Source of the DNA: Hyaloraphidium curvatum
Lineage: Eukaryota > Monoblepharomycota > Hyaloraphidiomycetes > Hyaloraphidiales > Hyaloraphidiaceae
NCBI GenBank assembly: GCA_025558095.1
Contig: JAIVFI010000025.1
Location: 589,717 to 653,716, forward strand
Direction of reading: 5' to 3'
Length of the DNA stretch: 64,000 bases
The position numbers were made by a program, and so were the translations under genes. Under the pieces are notes generated by a model. It saw nothing but the letters and a program-made list of their open reading frames with translations. It did not search any database and had not been told where the DNA came from. Positions 39,349-49,633 of the stretch are shown one piece after another (the first letter of the stretch is position 1; each line of letters opens with the position of its first letter).

Positions 39349-39519
39349 TTCTGCCAGGGGATATTGTCGTGGAATGCACGATGCTAGTGTTACTGACATC
39401 AAGTAGTCGACATCATTTGCGGATTATCGGTTGCAAGGGACACAGGATCCACGTCACTCGGCCGGTCCCTAGAGGACGCTCGACAAACTCACCCACTTTC
39501 CCGCAAATCCGATGCCCAG

Positions 39520-41102
39520 ATGGCGCCTTCCCGGTCCCAGGGCCGGCTGCACTGGGACGCCGAGTGCGATTCCGCGTCCGTCGGCGCGGCGGGCTGCGCC
39601 GCTCTGCTCCGCGCCTTGGACCGGGCGTCCGCGGCGCTCGAATCCGCCGTCGCCCTGCGCGCCGACCTTTCCGTCAAACTCTCCGCGGCCGGCGGCGTCA
39701 AGCTGAAACGGTTCGCGAGGGGAAACTTCGACTACACTTTGGGGGAGGCCGACATCGTCGCCGGCTGCGCGGTGCCGGTCTATTTGCCCATGCCGCCGCG
39801 GGCCGGGGCGCCGCCGGACCACACGCTGTACCCGCAGGCGCTGGCCAGGCAGCTGGCAAACTACAAAAAGAACGAGCTGGGGAGATGGGACGCCGTGGTG
39901 TCGGTGTCGGTGCCCGAGGACGGGTTCTTCTTCGAGGAGGGGACGCCGCCGCCGCCGGACTCGCCCGACGCCAGGAAAATCAACTTCGGTTGGTTGCAGT
40001 TGCCGTCAGCTCATAATGGTCTTCTGAGGCTATTTGCTCTTCAGATGCCGTCATCCTCCACGAGCTCCTGCACGGCCTCGGCGTTTCGACCTCCCTCGGC
40101 AACAATGTTCCCGGCCGCATGCTCACCACCGAACCCGTCCTCAACGGCACATCCTTCTCCTTCTTCTCCCCCCTCCACGCCTTTGACTCTCATCTCGTCG
40201 ACGCCCAGGACCGCCCCCTCTCGGCCCTTTGGACCCCAGCCGCCTCCTTCCTCCCCAGGATGTCGGACTGGCAGTCCGAGTTCCGCGCCTCCCCTGCATC
40301 CGTGGGCGCCGGGGTCCTCTACGAACTCGCGACGACACCCGGCGCCGTGCGGTTCCTCGCCTCGGACGGGCGGGCCTTCATGCTCGACACCTCGCCGATG
40401 ATGTATGCTCGCGGCAGGACGCTCGCGCACCTCGACCCTGGGAACAGCTCCCCGGACGACGTGCTGCTGTTTCCTTCCGCACCGAGGGGACCCCTCCCGG
40501 ATGCACTGTTCGCCAGGACGGAGGCGGGGCGGGTGCTGGCGCTGCCGCCCGCGGCGTCGGCGATCCTGAAGACTCTGGGGTGGACAATGTGCGAGGACGT
40601 GCCCGGGGGGTGCGCGGTCAGGGTGACCGCGCCTGCAGCGGCGTCCAGAGCTGCACAGGTGGGATCGACAGGGGGCAAGGGCGGGGGAATGCCGGTGTGG
40701 GCAATCGCGGCGACCGCGGTCGGAGCGGTCCTGCTGGTTGCTGGGCTCGTGGTCGGCGGCGTGTTCCTGATCCGGTCACGGAAGCGGACGCAGGGGGGTT
40801 ACAGGGACCTGGACAGGGAGGGGCTGCTCGCATCAACGGCCATGGACGGCGGGGCGCGGAGCAAGCCCCCAAGCATGAGCGAGAGTGCCTTCCTCAGCCG
40901 GCCCAAGGTGCCAATCCCCGCGCCGGCCCAGCGCTCGGAATCGAGGGCCAGCATGGCGAGCGTGGCGTCGCGGCCGCCCCCGGCAAGGCACACGCGGGAC
41001 CACGCTGCGGTGGCGGGCTTGCTGATCGGCGCGCCGGCGCTGCAGGGGAGGCCGGGCGTGCCGGCGTGGGGAACGTCGGGCCCACCGGAGTGGGGGAAAT
41101 AA
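39520..41102 (+). CDS. HExxH putative metalloprotease, single-pass membrane protein, copy 2
   Basis: Exons 39520-39988 and 40045-41102 (56 nt GTTGGT...CAG intron) give 508 aa. It is a clear paralogue of the gene at 31268: shared GRLHWDAECDSAS-like start, YPQALARQ, GRWDAVVSVSVPEDGFFFE, zinc motif LHELLHGLG (His162, Glu163, His166), FFSPLHAFDSHLVD, LYELATTPGAVRF, LGWTMCED and one TM (AIAATAVGAVLLVAGLVVGG, about residues 375-395). Its cytosolic tail is short (~110 aa) compared with ~470 aa in copy 1. Again no N-terminal signal peptide is obvious. The conserved domain probably lies outside the cell or in the secretory lumen. Peptidase activity is inferred from the motif only. Confidence 0.75.
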
Positions 41103-41210
41103 GGCTTTTATATCCGCGTGGGATGGAGGATGAATGGCGCTTAAACTGCATGACGCCTCCGTTTGGAACCAGGGTCGGGGAACAGGGACTGTCCTCGTCC
41201 CTTGCGGAGA

Positions 41211-42074
41211 ATGCAGCTCCGCGGCGCGGCCACGGCCGCCATCGTCGCCTCCGTCGCCGCCCACGCGCTGCTCCTGTCGATGTGGGGCCACGGGCGCCCG
41301 CCGCCCGAGCCCGACGCGCCGTGGCTCGCGACGGACCGCGTCGCGGTCCTCGTCGAACCGATGGCCTCCCCCCGAACGCTGGCGTCGGTTTCAAATTTCC
41401 TGGACGTGCTGCCTCCCATTTGGCGATTGCAGCTGTTCCTGGGTCCCGAGGGACGCGAATTGGTCCGGGCCGCCGCAGGACGCGTCGGCGAGGCGGTGCG
41501 GACGGGCAGGATCGCGCTGGAACCGCTCCCGCCCCCGGACGCGGACCTGTGGGAGTACTCGCACTACCAGCGCATCTTCAAGAACATGTCGTGGTGGCGG
41601 ACGATATTGGCCAACGAGGTGCTGGTGTTCCAGACCGACACGGCGCTGTGCCGCGGCGCGCCCGAGCCTGTGGACGCGTTCGTGGGGCGGTACGACTTTG
41701 TGGGGGCCCCGCAGAGGCCGCACGGGGGTTGTGCGAACGGGGGGTTGAGCTTGAGGAGGCGGAATACCTCCCTCGCGGTGCTGGCAAAGACGCCGGGGTC
41801 GGACCGCAACGAGGAGGTCGAGGACATGTGGTGGTGCCGCGAGCTGAGGATGCGGGGACACCGGATCGCCCCGCTCGAGGTCGCGAAGCGGTTTGCGGTC
41901 GAGACGGTCTATTTTGCGACACCGGCGGGCGTGCACAAGCCCTGGCATTGGCTGAGGTGCAAGGGCAAGGAGCTCGAAGAGCTGGAGGCGTACTGCCCCG
42001 AGGTGAGGATGCTCAGGGAGAACCTGACCAGGGAACAGCTGCCGGGCTCGGGGCCGGACTGCACGGATCCGTAG
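41211..42074 (+). CDS. DUF5672 (glycosyltransferase-like) type II membrane protein
   Basis: 287 aa from the ATG at 41211. An N-terminal signal anchor ([20 protein letters not shown]) predicts a Golgi/ER lumenal domain. DUF5672 hallmarks: [32 protein letters not shown] (a DxD-like nucleotide-sugar site is replaced by TDT), [20 protein letters not shown] and EDMWW, and a C-terminal [11 protein letters not shown] block. The domain is GT-A-like in pattern and found in fungi, algae and viruses of algae; its substrates are not established. Single exon. It lies 108 bp after the HExxH copy 2 stop on the same strand. Confidence 0.8.
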   Translation: MQLRGAATAAIVASVAAHALLLSMWGHGRPPPEPDAPWLATDRVAVLVEPMASPRTLASVSNFLDVLPPIWRLQLFLGPEGRELVRAAAGRVGEAVRTGRIALEPLPPPDADLWEYSHYQRIFKNMSWWRTILANEVLVFQTDTALCRGAPEPVDAFVGRYDFVGAPQRPHGGCANGGLSLRRRNTSLAVLAKTPGSDRNEEVEDMWWCRELRMRGHRIAPLEVAKRFAVETVYFATPAGVHKPWHWLRCKGKELEELEAYCPEVRMLRENLTREQLPGSGPDCTDP

Positions 42075-42376
42075 CACCCGGGCGATGCCGACTGGAGGTT
42101 CGGGACATCGGGCCTGGAGAAGCTGCTTCGGGACCAGTTCGTTGGATCGGGGCCGGGGCGAGGATCCGTGCCATACAGTCTCCACAGTGGGCCGGTCGGG
42201 AAGAAGACTTCTGTACCTTTGCCCCAACGATCGCCGGAGCTGTTTCTGCCCGCTTTCTCTAGCTCGGTTCTCCCGAAGTCGGCTCGCCCGTCGGGCGGAT
42301 CGGCGATACCCCGGTCCGACAAACATCCAATCTCCCCCTCTCCCGACCCCTATTCCCCTTCTCCGCCCTTTGCAAC

Positions 42377-43533
42377 ATGTCCCGAACGCGCATCGCGGCG
42401 CCCCTCCTCCGCTCGCCCGCCCGCGCCGCCCCCGCGCCCGGCGCCCGCGCCTACTCGGCCCCGCGCGCGATCCGGAGCGTCGCCGTCTTCGGCTCCGGAC
42501 TGATGGGCTCCGGCATCGTGCAGTCGGTCGCGGCCAAGGGGATCCCCGTGCGCATGGTCGACGTCGCGGAGGAGGCCACCGCGCGCGGGCTGGACATGGT
42601 CCGCACCTCGCTCGCCCGCGTCGCGAAGAGGGCGCACCCGGACGACCCCGCGCGGCAGAAGGAGGAGGTGGACAGGACGATGGCGAACATCTCCGCGTCG
42701 ACGGACGCCGGAAAGGCGGCGGAGGGGGTGGATCTGGCGGTGGAGGCCATTGTGGAGAACCTGGGGATGAAGAGGAAGCTCTTCCGCGCGCTGGACGAGG
42801 CCGCCCCGTCGCACGCCATCTGTGGGTCTTCGTCGATGCTCAAGATGAGGACATGGGTGGCCTGACCCGGCTTTCAGTCGCCTCCAACACCTCCTCCCTC
42901 CGCATCCTCGACATCGCCGAGGGCGTCTCCTCCGCGCGCCGCTCGCAGTTCGGCGGCCTGCACTTCTTCAACCCCGTCCCGGTGATGAAGCTCGTCGAGG
43001 TCATCGGCACCGCCGAAACCTCCCCAAACAGCCTGCGCGCCCTCGTCGCCTTCGTCAAGACCTTGGGCAAGGTCCCCGTGGAGTGCGCGGACACGCCCGG
43101 GTTCGTGGTCAACAGGCTGCTGGTGCCGTACATCTTCGAGGCGGTGCGGCTGGTGGAGAGGGGCGACGCCAACTTTGCGGACGTGGACGTGGCGATGAAG
43201 CTGGGGAGCGGGGTGCCGATGGGCCCGTTCGAGCTCGCTGACGTGGGTCGTCTGCACTTCTCCCGTTCGCCGTCATCTGACCCGTCCCCGCGTCTGGATG
43301 GACAGTACATCGGCCTGGACACGCTGGTCTACATCATGGAGGGCTGGCACAAGCACGGCCAGGGCATCGCCGGAACCGCGCTCACCCAGCCTTCCCCCCT
43401 GCTTGACGCCCTGGTCGCGGAGGGCTCGCTGGGGCGCAAGAACGGGCGGGGTTTCTACTCCTACGGCGGCGCGGGGAAGGAGCTCGTGCCGAACGAGGGC
43501 AGCGCGGCGCTGGCAAAGTTCCTGAAGCGGTGA
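42377..43533 (+). CDS. 3-hydroxyacyl-CoA dehydrogenase, mitochondrial type
   Basis: Exons 42377-42821, 42878-43242 and 43306-43533 give 345 aa. Intron 2 is 63 nt and has no in-frame stop, but its removal joins GPFELAD to [13 protein letters not shown] as the family requires. The N-terminus (about 30 aa, Arg/Ala/Ser-rich, no acids) is a mitochondrial presequence. GSGLMGSG (residues 39-46) binds NAD+. The catalytic His177 sits in [14 protein letters not shown], with a Ser/Asn pair nearby (ASNTSS). [13 protein letters not shown] is the family signature. It catalyses the third step of fatty-acid beta-oxidation. Convergent with the PRXL2-like gene 45 bp away. Both donors are GTGGGT. Confidence 0.93.
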
Positions 43534-43578
43534 ACGAATCTATCTGAAATCTACCGCATCTACCGCGCGCCAAAAGGA

Positions 43579-44254
43579 TCAGAGGTTGCTGTCCCGCCGC
43601 ACGCTCTCGTACGCCTTGGCGAGGTCCGGGAGCTCCGCGGCCGTGGAGGGCAGGTGCACGTAGGTGACTTTGCCGAAGCGGTCGACGGCGACGACAGCGG
43701 CCGTGAGCCACCTGCAAGCGCCGTCAGCGGCGCATTCAAAGCGGCTCTGGAATGCCGCGACGCACCTGTTTCCGGTCTCGGGGAACCGGTTCGCGACGCC
43801 GCGCTCCTTGCGCAGCTTGAACACGCCGCCGAGCGAGCCGGGGCCGAGGAAGTGCACCAGCGACGTCCACCCGATGCCTGTTCCTCCCCGTCAGCATCCG
43901 TCCGGCCATTCGAATGCAGATCTACGCACCGAGCTCCTTCCTGATCGCCAGCTCCGGCCCGTCCACCAGCACCTCGACGCCCTCCGGCACCGCGTGCTCC
44001 CCCGCCGTCGCCTCCTTCAGCCAGCTTTTCGCGATCCCCTCGTCGCCGTGAAGCACGACCCTCGTCGCCACATCCTTCGGGGGCGGGTTCGAGCGGAACA
44101 GCGCCGCGAGGTCCTGCAGCGTGGCCTCGGCAAAGGGGCAGCCGGGGTGGCGGAGCACGATGGTGACGCTGGGGCGGGGGACGGAGGGCGGCGCGGGGGA
44201 GCCGACGGCGGGGGCGGGGGCGGTGGTCAGGGAAAAGGGAGGGAGGAGGGACAT
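43579..44254 (-). CDS. PRXL2 / AhpC-TSA_2-type thioredoxin-like protein
   Basis: Exons 44254-43930 and 43877-43579 (52 nt GTGCGT...CAG intron) give 207 aa. A thioredoxin-fold start VTIVLRHPGCPFAEATLQDL carries a single redox Cys39. The joined GIGWTSLVHFLGPGSLGGV and FPETGNRCVAAFQSRFEC blocks, and AVVAVDRFGKVTYVHLP at the end, match the peroxiredoxin-like 2 family, seen in animals as prostamide/prostaglandin F synthase. Only one Cys is in the active loop, so a CxxC mechanism is absent. A Pro/Ala-rich N-terminal ~25 aa may be a leader. Function is inferred as redox; substrate unknown. Confidence 0.7.
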
Positions 44255-44680
44255 CGTGGGGCCGGGAGCGGGGGGGAGATTGGGAGGTCGTGGGAGACGG
44301 ATGAACTGGGCAGCCGGCGGCAAGCCGAATGTCCGCCCCGGATCGCTGGCCTGCCCAAGGCTCTTCCAGCCGGGGAAGACCAAGATCGGAACCAATCAGA
44401 AGCTGCTCATCGTCACCTAGACGAAGATATAGGATACCGTGGGCGAGGACGTTGTCGACGCCAAGAAGCCGCAGCCAGTCCAATGGAGAGGTCCGATCCC
44501 ATCGCAACAAGGATCATAAGCGAGCAGCCAAGACGATTCATCAGTGCCCAAGTCAGACGCATCCTCCGACCCCCTCCTCTGGCAACTAGAGGATGGCGAG
44601 GTTGGTCGATTCGGGTTCCATCGCTCGGGTGCCGGCGTGGCCGATGACGACTATGAACATTCCACACAACACAGCCGGCG
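44255..44680. other. Divergent intergenic region
   Basis: 426 bp between the PRXL2-like start (minus) and the multi-TM protein start (plus). A/T-richer near 44490-44560. No element recognised. Confidence 0.3.
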
Positions 44681-46304
44681 ATGCCCCCCACCGACTACGG
44701 CGGTCTGTCCGCCGACGAGTGGCTCGTCCTGTTCCCGCTCCCGACGGAAACCGAGCGGTCGCGGCCGGCGGACGACCCCGCGGCGGAACTGCGCGAGGCG
44801 AACCCCCTGACGCCGGAGACCGTCCAGCGCGCCCTCGGCGGGACCCCGCTGCTACGGGCGCTGACGCGTCTCAGCATCGCGCTGGCGCCGTGGGCAAGCC
44901 GCTTGAGCCTGCGCATCAGCGTGGCGCAGGCGACGATGGTCGCCGGCGTCGCGTTCGTCTGGGTGTTCAACGGCGGCCGCTTCGGCACCCGCCAGCTCGT
45001 CGCCGCCGCCGTCACCGCCGGCGTGCGGTTCCTGCTCTACGGCTTCGGCATGTCGCTGGTTTCCAACATGGCAAACCGATCCATTCTCCGCGAGCCTGGC
45101 TCTGGCGGCATCGTCCGCCTGCCTGACCTGTCGTTCTGGCCCACCGCCACGCTCTGGCGTTATCAGCAGCTATCGGGGGCATCGGTATCAGTTGGAGAGA
45201 AAGAAGGTCGCCAGGATGATGATCACACCTTCGACCGCCCGTCGGTGCTTCTGGCTCACTCGGAGGGCGACCAGTTCTGCTGCTGCCCGGCGCCGGCTTG
45301 CGCGGGATCCGCAGCCAGCCGAGCCGGTCGCACGCAGGCATTTCTGCTGGCGACCTCATTGTGTCTCGATGCCTTCCACCACTTCGCACTGGTCTTTACC
45401 CCGCTTGTAACCCTCGGTGCCGTCCTATGGTCGACGTCGTGGGGCATCTTCCTTGGCCTCGTTACGAGTGGGTGGTTCCCGACCTTCCTCCATCCCGTGC
45501 ATCTCCTCACGTTCCTCAGTCGTCGCTTGCCTCGACGCCTCCATCCCCAGCCATGCCGGCGGCCCCGCGGTCGCCAACAACGTGCCCGTCTGCGACCTCG
45601 GCCGGCGGCTGCAGTACCGCGCGGTGTCGCACGCGCTCGCGTCTCTGGTATCCCACTGCGATGCCATGGTGGACACCGGGAAGGAGGACCTCGCGGGCGG
45701 TAGGGTCGAGGAGTTCTACGGCGAGCTGCTGCCGCGGCTCGCGGCAAAGTGGAAGAGCAACGTGTCGTTCAATGTGCTTGTGTGGGTACTGCTCGTCATC
45801 TACGCCTGCGAGGCCGTGTGCCTCGTCATCAACGTTGTAAGTCACCGGCTTCGCTTCCGCGTCAGGCTCACGGGCCATCTCTCCATCTTCCTTCGACAGG
45901 CCCTCGGCTCCTGCATTCCCGCATGCCAGATCGCCCTCCTCGTCACCACGACCTTCCTCCTCCTCATGGAACTCCTCACCACCAGCCTCTTTAACGGGCA
46001 GACCTCCGACGTCTCCGTCCTCTGCACCTCTGCAGCACGCTCCCTCAAGACACTTGCGGTCCGCGCCGTCCGCGACCCCTCGCTGCGCACCAGCGGCGTC
46101 CCCGCGCGGCTCGAGAGCCATGCGGCGCTGGTGCTCTCGTACGCTGACACGGAGGCGTACAGGGCGAGGCTCTTTGGCGCGCAGGTCTCGTTCGCGTTCG
46201 TGAGGACGCTGGCGGTGACGGTGCTCACGGCCGTGCTGGGGCTGTGGTCGATCTTGCGGGGTTCGGGGGTGTTTGTGACGATGGAGTCGGTCTGTCCTTC
46301 GTGA
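44681..46304 (+). CDS. Polytopic membrane protein of unknown function
   Basis: Exons 44681-45467, 45520-45836 and 45900-46304 give 502 aa. The first intron is GTGGGT...CAG (52 nt) and the second GTAAGT...CAG (63 nt, stopless). About seven hydrophobic segments: ATMVAGVAFVWVF, a second near RFLLYGFGMS, then LVFTPLVTLGAVLW, SWGIFLGLV, FNVLVWVLLVIYACEAVCLV, QIALLVTTTFLLLMELL and VTVLTAVLGLWSIL. A soluble loop with AVANNVPVCDLGRRL precedes the fifth. The segment 45060-45330 has poor composition (Cys/Gly/Ser-rich) and may hide one or two introns; another frame there (RKKVARMMITPSTARR) reads more like protein. No family was recognised. Confidence 0.5.
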
Positions 46305-46594
46305 TTCCTTGTGAATCCTGAGCAGGGAACGAACTCGTCGAATGTATGGCATTGGCCGGCCGATGCGTACAGGGATGCGAAGCTTCCGATGGAATCGTCA
46401 ATGGAGGATCCTGGATTTTGACGATGCTGATGGATTTTCAGATGAGAATCATGCGTTCTTGCCCGCGCTGGGTTCGCGGTGCTGGGTTCGTCGCGCTGGG
46501 TTCGCGGGCTTCCGCGGCGCGACACGTCAGCGCTCCCCAAAAGGTCGACAACACTCTCCCGCAACCTCCACTACCGCTTTCCGTCGACGAAACC

Positions 46595-47957
46595 ATGCAG
46601 CGCGCTACCGACGCCATCAAGTCCGTGCTCCCCGGCCACAACAAGGAGAAGGAGGCCACCGCCGCGACCGCCGGGACAACCGCGGCCGGCACGACGACCT
46701 CCGGGCACACCGGCACCGCGATTGTTGGCTTTTCGCCCTCCCCCGCGCCCTGCACGGCCTGAAACCATTTTGAAAGGACCCCAGGACCGCGGCGACGGGG
46801 ACCAACGCCGGCATGAGCGGCACGGGCGGCGTGGTGGGCCGTGCGCCTCGGGGGCTTTGCGAGGAGCTGACCCGTGCCTGCGCGGCAGACGTCGCACTCC
46901 GTCACCGGGCAGCCGACGACCGGACACCAAGGGATGACCGGGCACACGGGCGTGGCCGGGACGGGGACTACGGTGGGCGGCGGCGAGGCGTTGTTTCCGG
47001 CTCCCAGGCGGTGATGGCGCCTTCGACCTAGTCCCACCAGTCGACCGGGATCAGCACCGGCACCACGGAGGAGGAGATCAGGACCAGGGTCAGGGCTCCC
47101 GTCGTGCACGAGGAGATCCGCGCGAGGTGGGCGGTCTGTCCGATCTGCGCTTCCCTCCGGCAGCGCTGACCCGGGCGGCCGCCTCCAGCGAGCAGGTCCG
47201 CGTGACCCCCGAAGTGCAGCGCGAGGTCGTCCGCCCCGAGATCCAGCAGGTCGTGCAGCCCGTCACGGAGCGCGTGCAAGCGCCCACGCAGGTCGAGATC
47301 GCGCGCGCGGAAGGCGGCGTGCGCGAGGTGCGCGCGCAGGGCGACGTGGCGGACGAAAGGCGCTACGCGCAGCAGGCGGCCGCTGTGAGGGACGAGACGA
47401 GGCACGCGGGGACGGAGAGGAGCAGGGTGGAGGAGCAGGCCAGGGTGTCGGAGACCGTGAGGGGCGAGAGGTGGGGCAAAGCTACCGTGATCGCGCCCAA
47501 GGGGAGGTTGATTAGGCGCTTTCCTCCACAGGTACCAGGAGATCCAGCCCGTCATCGAGCGCGTCGTTGAGAAGCCCAAGGTCGTCGAGGTGCAGCAGCA
47601 CCAGAAGGAGATCGTGCACGAGTGGGTTTCGATGCGCTTTTTGCGCCGATGTGGGCCTGATCTGCCCCTATGCAGGGCTCCCAAGGTTCACGACCTCAAG
47701 GTCAACGCACCCATCGACATCTCGTCGGCCGCCCCGCTGCTCAAGGTGGGCTGTCTGGTCGCAGATCCGCCGCTTTCCTGAGGCTGATATCGCGTGCTTG
47801 ACATCCACAGGGCCAGGGCCAGGCGGTCGGACCCGGCCAGTACCGCGACTACGAGAACGCGCCGCACGCCCCCGGCGAGACGAAGATGCACCCGAGCGAG
47901 AAGATCCCCACCAGGGAGGGGCACGAGCTCAAAGAGTCGACCCCGCGCGGGGCGTGA
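46595..47957 (+). CDS. YQxIQPVIER-repeat hydrophilic protein (fungal allergen-like)
   Basis: Seven exons: 46595-46723, 46889-46972, 47041-47126, 47189-47470, 47533-47621, 47676-47745 and 47811-47957, taking exon 5 from 47532; 295 aa. The N-terminus is Gly/Thr-rich with GHTG repeats (SGHTGTA, GHQGMTGHTGVAGTGTT). The middle has degenerate repeats of charged beta/helix type: VTPEVQREVVRPEIQQVVQ, PVTERVQAPTQVE, then YQEIQPVIERVVEKPKVVE and QHQKEIVHE. The tail is polar (GPGQYRDYENAPHAPGET). This style recalls a family of basidiomycete proteins annotated as allergens, of unknown role; I infer a distant relation only. No TM or signal peptide. Five of six donors are GTGGG. The first intron (165 nt) is less certain. 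Confidence 0.65.
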
Positions 47958-48534
47958 TCGGGCTGGGTGCCGGCGAGGGGCGGTGCTCAAGATGGCCGCC
48001 CTTTTGGGACCTCCTGTGCATTTTTTGTTCTTTCGAATCAGTATGCTTTTGTTCCGTGCCTGTGGCTCCCGGAGGCCGGTCCCTTACACCTGGAGCGGTT
48101 CGTTGGTGCGCCGCCGCACGCCAAGGATCCCGCCGCACACCGCGTCCGCCGCATGTCCGGCATCCCGGCTGCAGGAATTCTTCGGGGCGACCTTTCACCA
48201 GCATTGTAGTGTTGCTGGCTGTTGGGAACCGGTAGCGCCCACCCGAGTCCGAGATCAAGGCGGTGGTCGAGCGCCCGACGGGGCACCGCCTTTACCCTCG
48301 GACCCGATTCCTGCGCGGTACAGCAACGAATCTTCCTGAATCCAGAGATATAGAGATCTGTATGGAGGCCGAGTTTGTTCTTCACGAGGCCAGGAGCCCT
48401 TCAGCAGTGTCGCAACTACTAGTGGCATCTGCCTGCTACGACAAGCGGAAGAGAAAGGGACGTTTGCCCCATCGGCGACGCCGCGACGATGAAGATTCAA
48501 TTGCCAAAAACCAAGAGATTGAAGCCTGTACGAA
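47958..48534. other. Intergenic between convergent genes, nothing recognised
   Basis: Holds the 3' flanks of two convergent genes. It is somewhat A/T-richer than average, with no repeat or ORF of interest. Confidence 0.35.
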
Positions 48535-49498
48535 TCAGTTGTCGGACCAGATAGGCTCCTCGGCGGCACCCTCGCTTCCCTCGTCCCTGTACCCGGCAGC
48601 CTCCCCGTCCCCGTCCTCGGGGTCGCCCTCCAAGCCCTCGAGCCCCTCGCCGTCTTCCTGGTCGTAGGAAGGAGACCCTCCTTCCAGGCCGTGGTCGAGA
48701 TCGCGGCCCTCGGGCTGGCCCGCTTGCGAGAGCCCGTCTTCGGCTTCGGTGTCCGGCGTCGGCCCGCGGATCCCGAGGATGTCAGAAGCGTGCTTGACCA
48801 TGAACTCGGCGAACTCGGCCCGATGCGATTCAGGGATGCAGATGGACGCCGCGTTGTCGCTGGGCGGATCGTCAGGATCCCCGAGGGCCGACGGGCAACG
48901 ATGCACGCACCTGGGGTTCTTGTGCTTGAAGAAGTCGAAATCGTCCTTGGGCACGTGCTGCCTGAAGTTCCCCTTCAGGAACTTGTGCACGCGGTAGCGC
49001 AGCTTGCCCTGGAATGCGCATGCAGCAGTCAGGAAGGCGGTGATCAGCTCATGTTTCCGGCGGTCCCACCTGCACCCGGGAGTTGTTGAGGTCCGCGGTC
49101 ACGCCCGGAATGGAGCTGACGATGTCCCTCCAGGGAGCGAGCGGGCCGACCTTTGCGACCGCGTCGCGCCGGTGCGCGTCCCAGTAGTCGGACCCGCTCG
49201 CCGCTTCCTCGGCTTCGCTCTCTGCGTCCTCCGCGCCGTTCCCGTTCCCGCCGGCGCCCTCGTCCACCCGGACCGCCTCCCTCGCGGCCTCCAGTTTCTT
49301 CCTCCTCGCCTCCTTCTTGTCCTGCTCCATCATGGCGCGCAGGATGTCCTTGAAGCGCCTCGACCCAAAGAACCCGTCCAGCGCGGCGCGGGCACGCTTC
49401 TCGGCGGCCGCCGGCAGCTCGTCCCCGGTCTTGCCCTCGATGAAGGCGGCAATGTAGCCGCGCGTGACGCGGGCAATCTGCTCTTGCAGGCTCTCCAT
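48535..49498 (-). CDS. Novel acidic-tailed protein, paralogue A of a divergent pair
   Basis: Exons 49498-49076 and 49008-48535 (67 nt GTGCAG...CAG intron, phase 0) give 298 aa. A helical N-terminal part (SLQEQIARVTRGYIAAFIEG, KRFKDILRAMME-like, then a Lys/Arg/Glu-rich coiled region) is followed by an acidic spacer, DYWDAHRRDAVAKVG, PWRDIVSSIPGV, a basic helix KLRYRVHKFLKGNFRQ, SICIPESHRAEFAEFMVKHA and an acidic Gly/Asp/Glu tail. The same order of blocks appears in the gene transcribed away from it at 49634, so the two are paralogues. The mixture of basic helices and acidic tail suggests a nuclear protein, perhaps chromatin-associated. No known domain was recognised. Confidence 0.7.
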
Positions 49499-49633
49499 TT
49501 GCAGCGGGCGTCGCGCGGGAGACAAATGGTGGCGTGACTGGTCGGATCGATCGACATGTGACTCATCGCACATCGCAATCGCTCCAATCCGGCCCGCTCA
49601 CTTCGCGCGCAGCTAAGACCAAAGCCGCAGAAC
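49499..49633. promoter_or_regulatory. Very short bidirectional promoter of the paralogue pair
   Basis: Only 135 bp separate the two ATGs. The interval includes a TGACTGGTCGGATCGATCGA stretch with two overlapping GATCGATC-like palindromes near 49540-49555 and an A/T-richer centre. Shared regulation of both paralogues is inferred from the spacing. Confidence 0.45.

Noticed and set aside
40229-42262. 677-codon plus-strand open frame across the HExxH copy 2 and DUF5672 genes
   Set aside because: It spans two genes and their spacer in a third frame and is Arg/Gly-rich; both real genes have family motifs in other frames.
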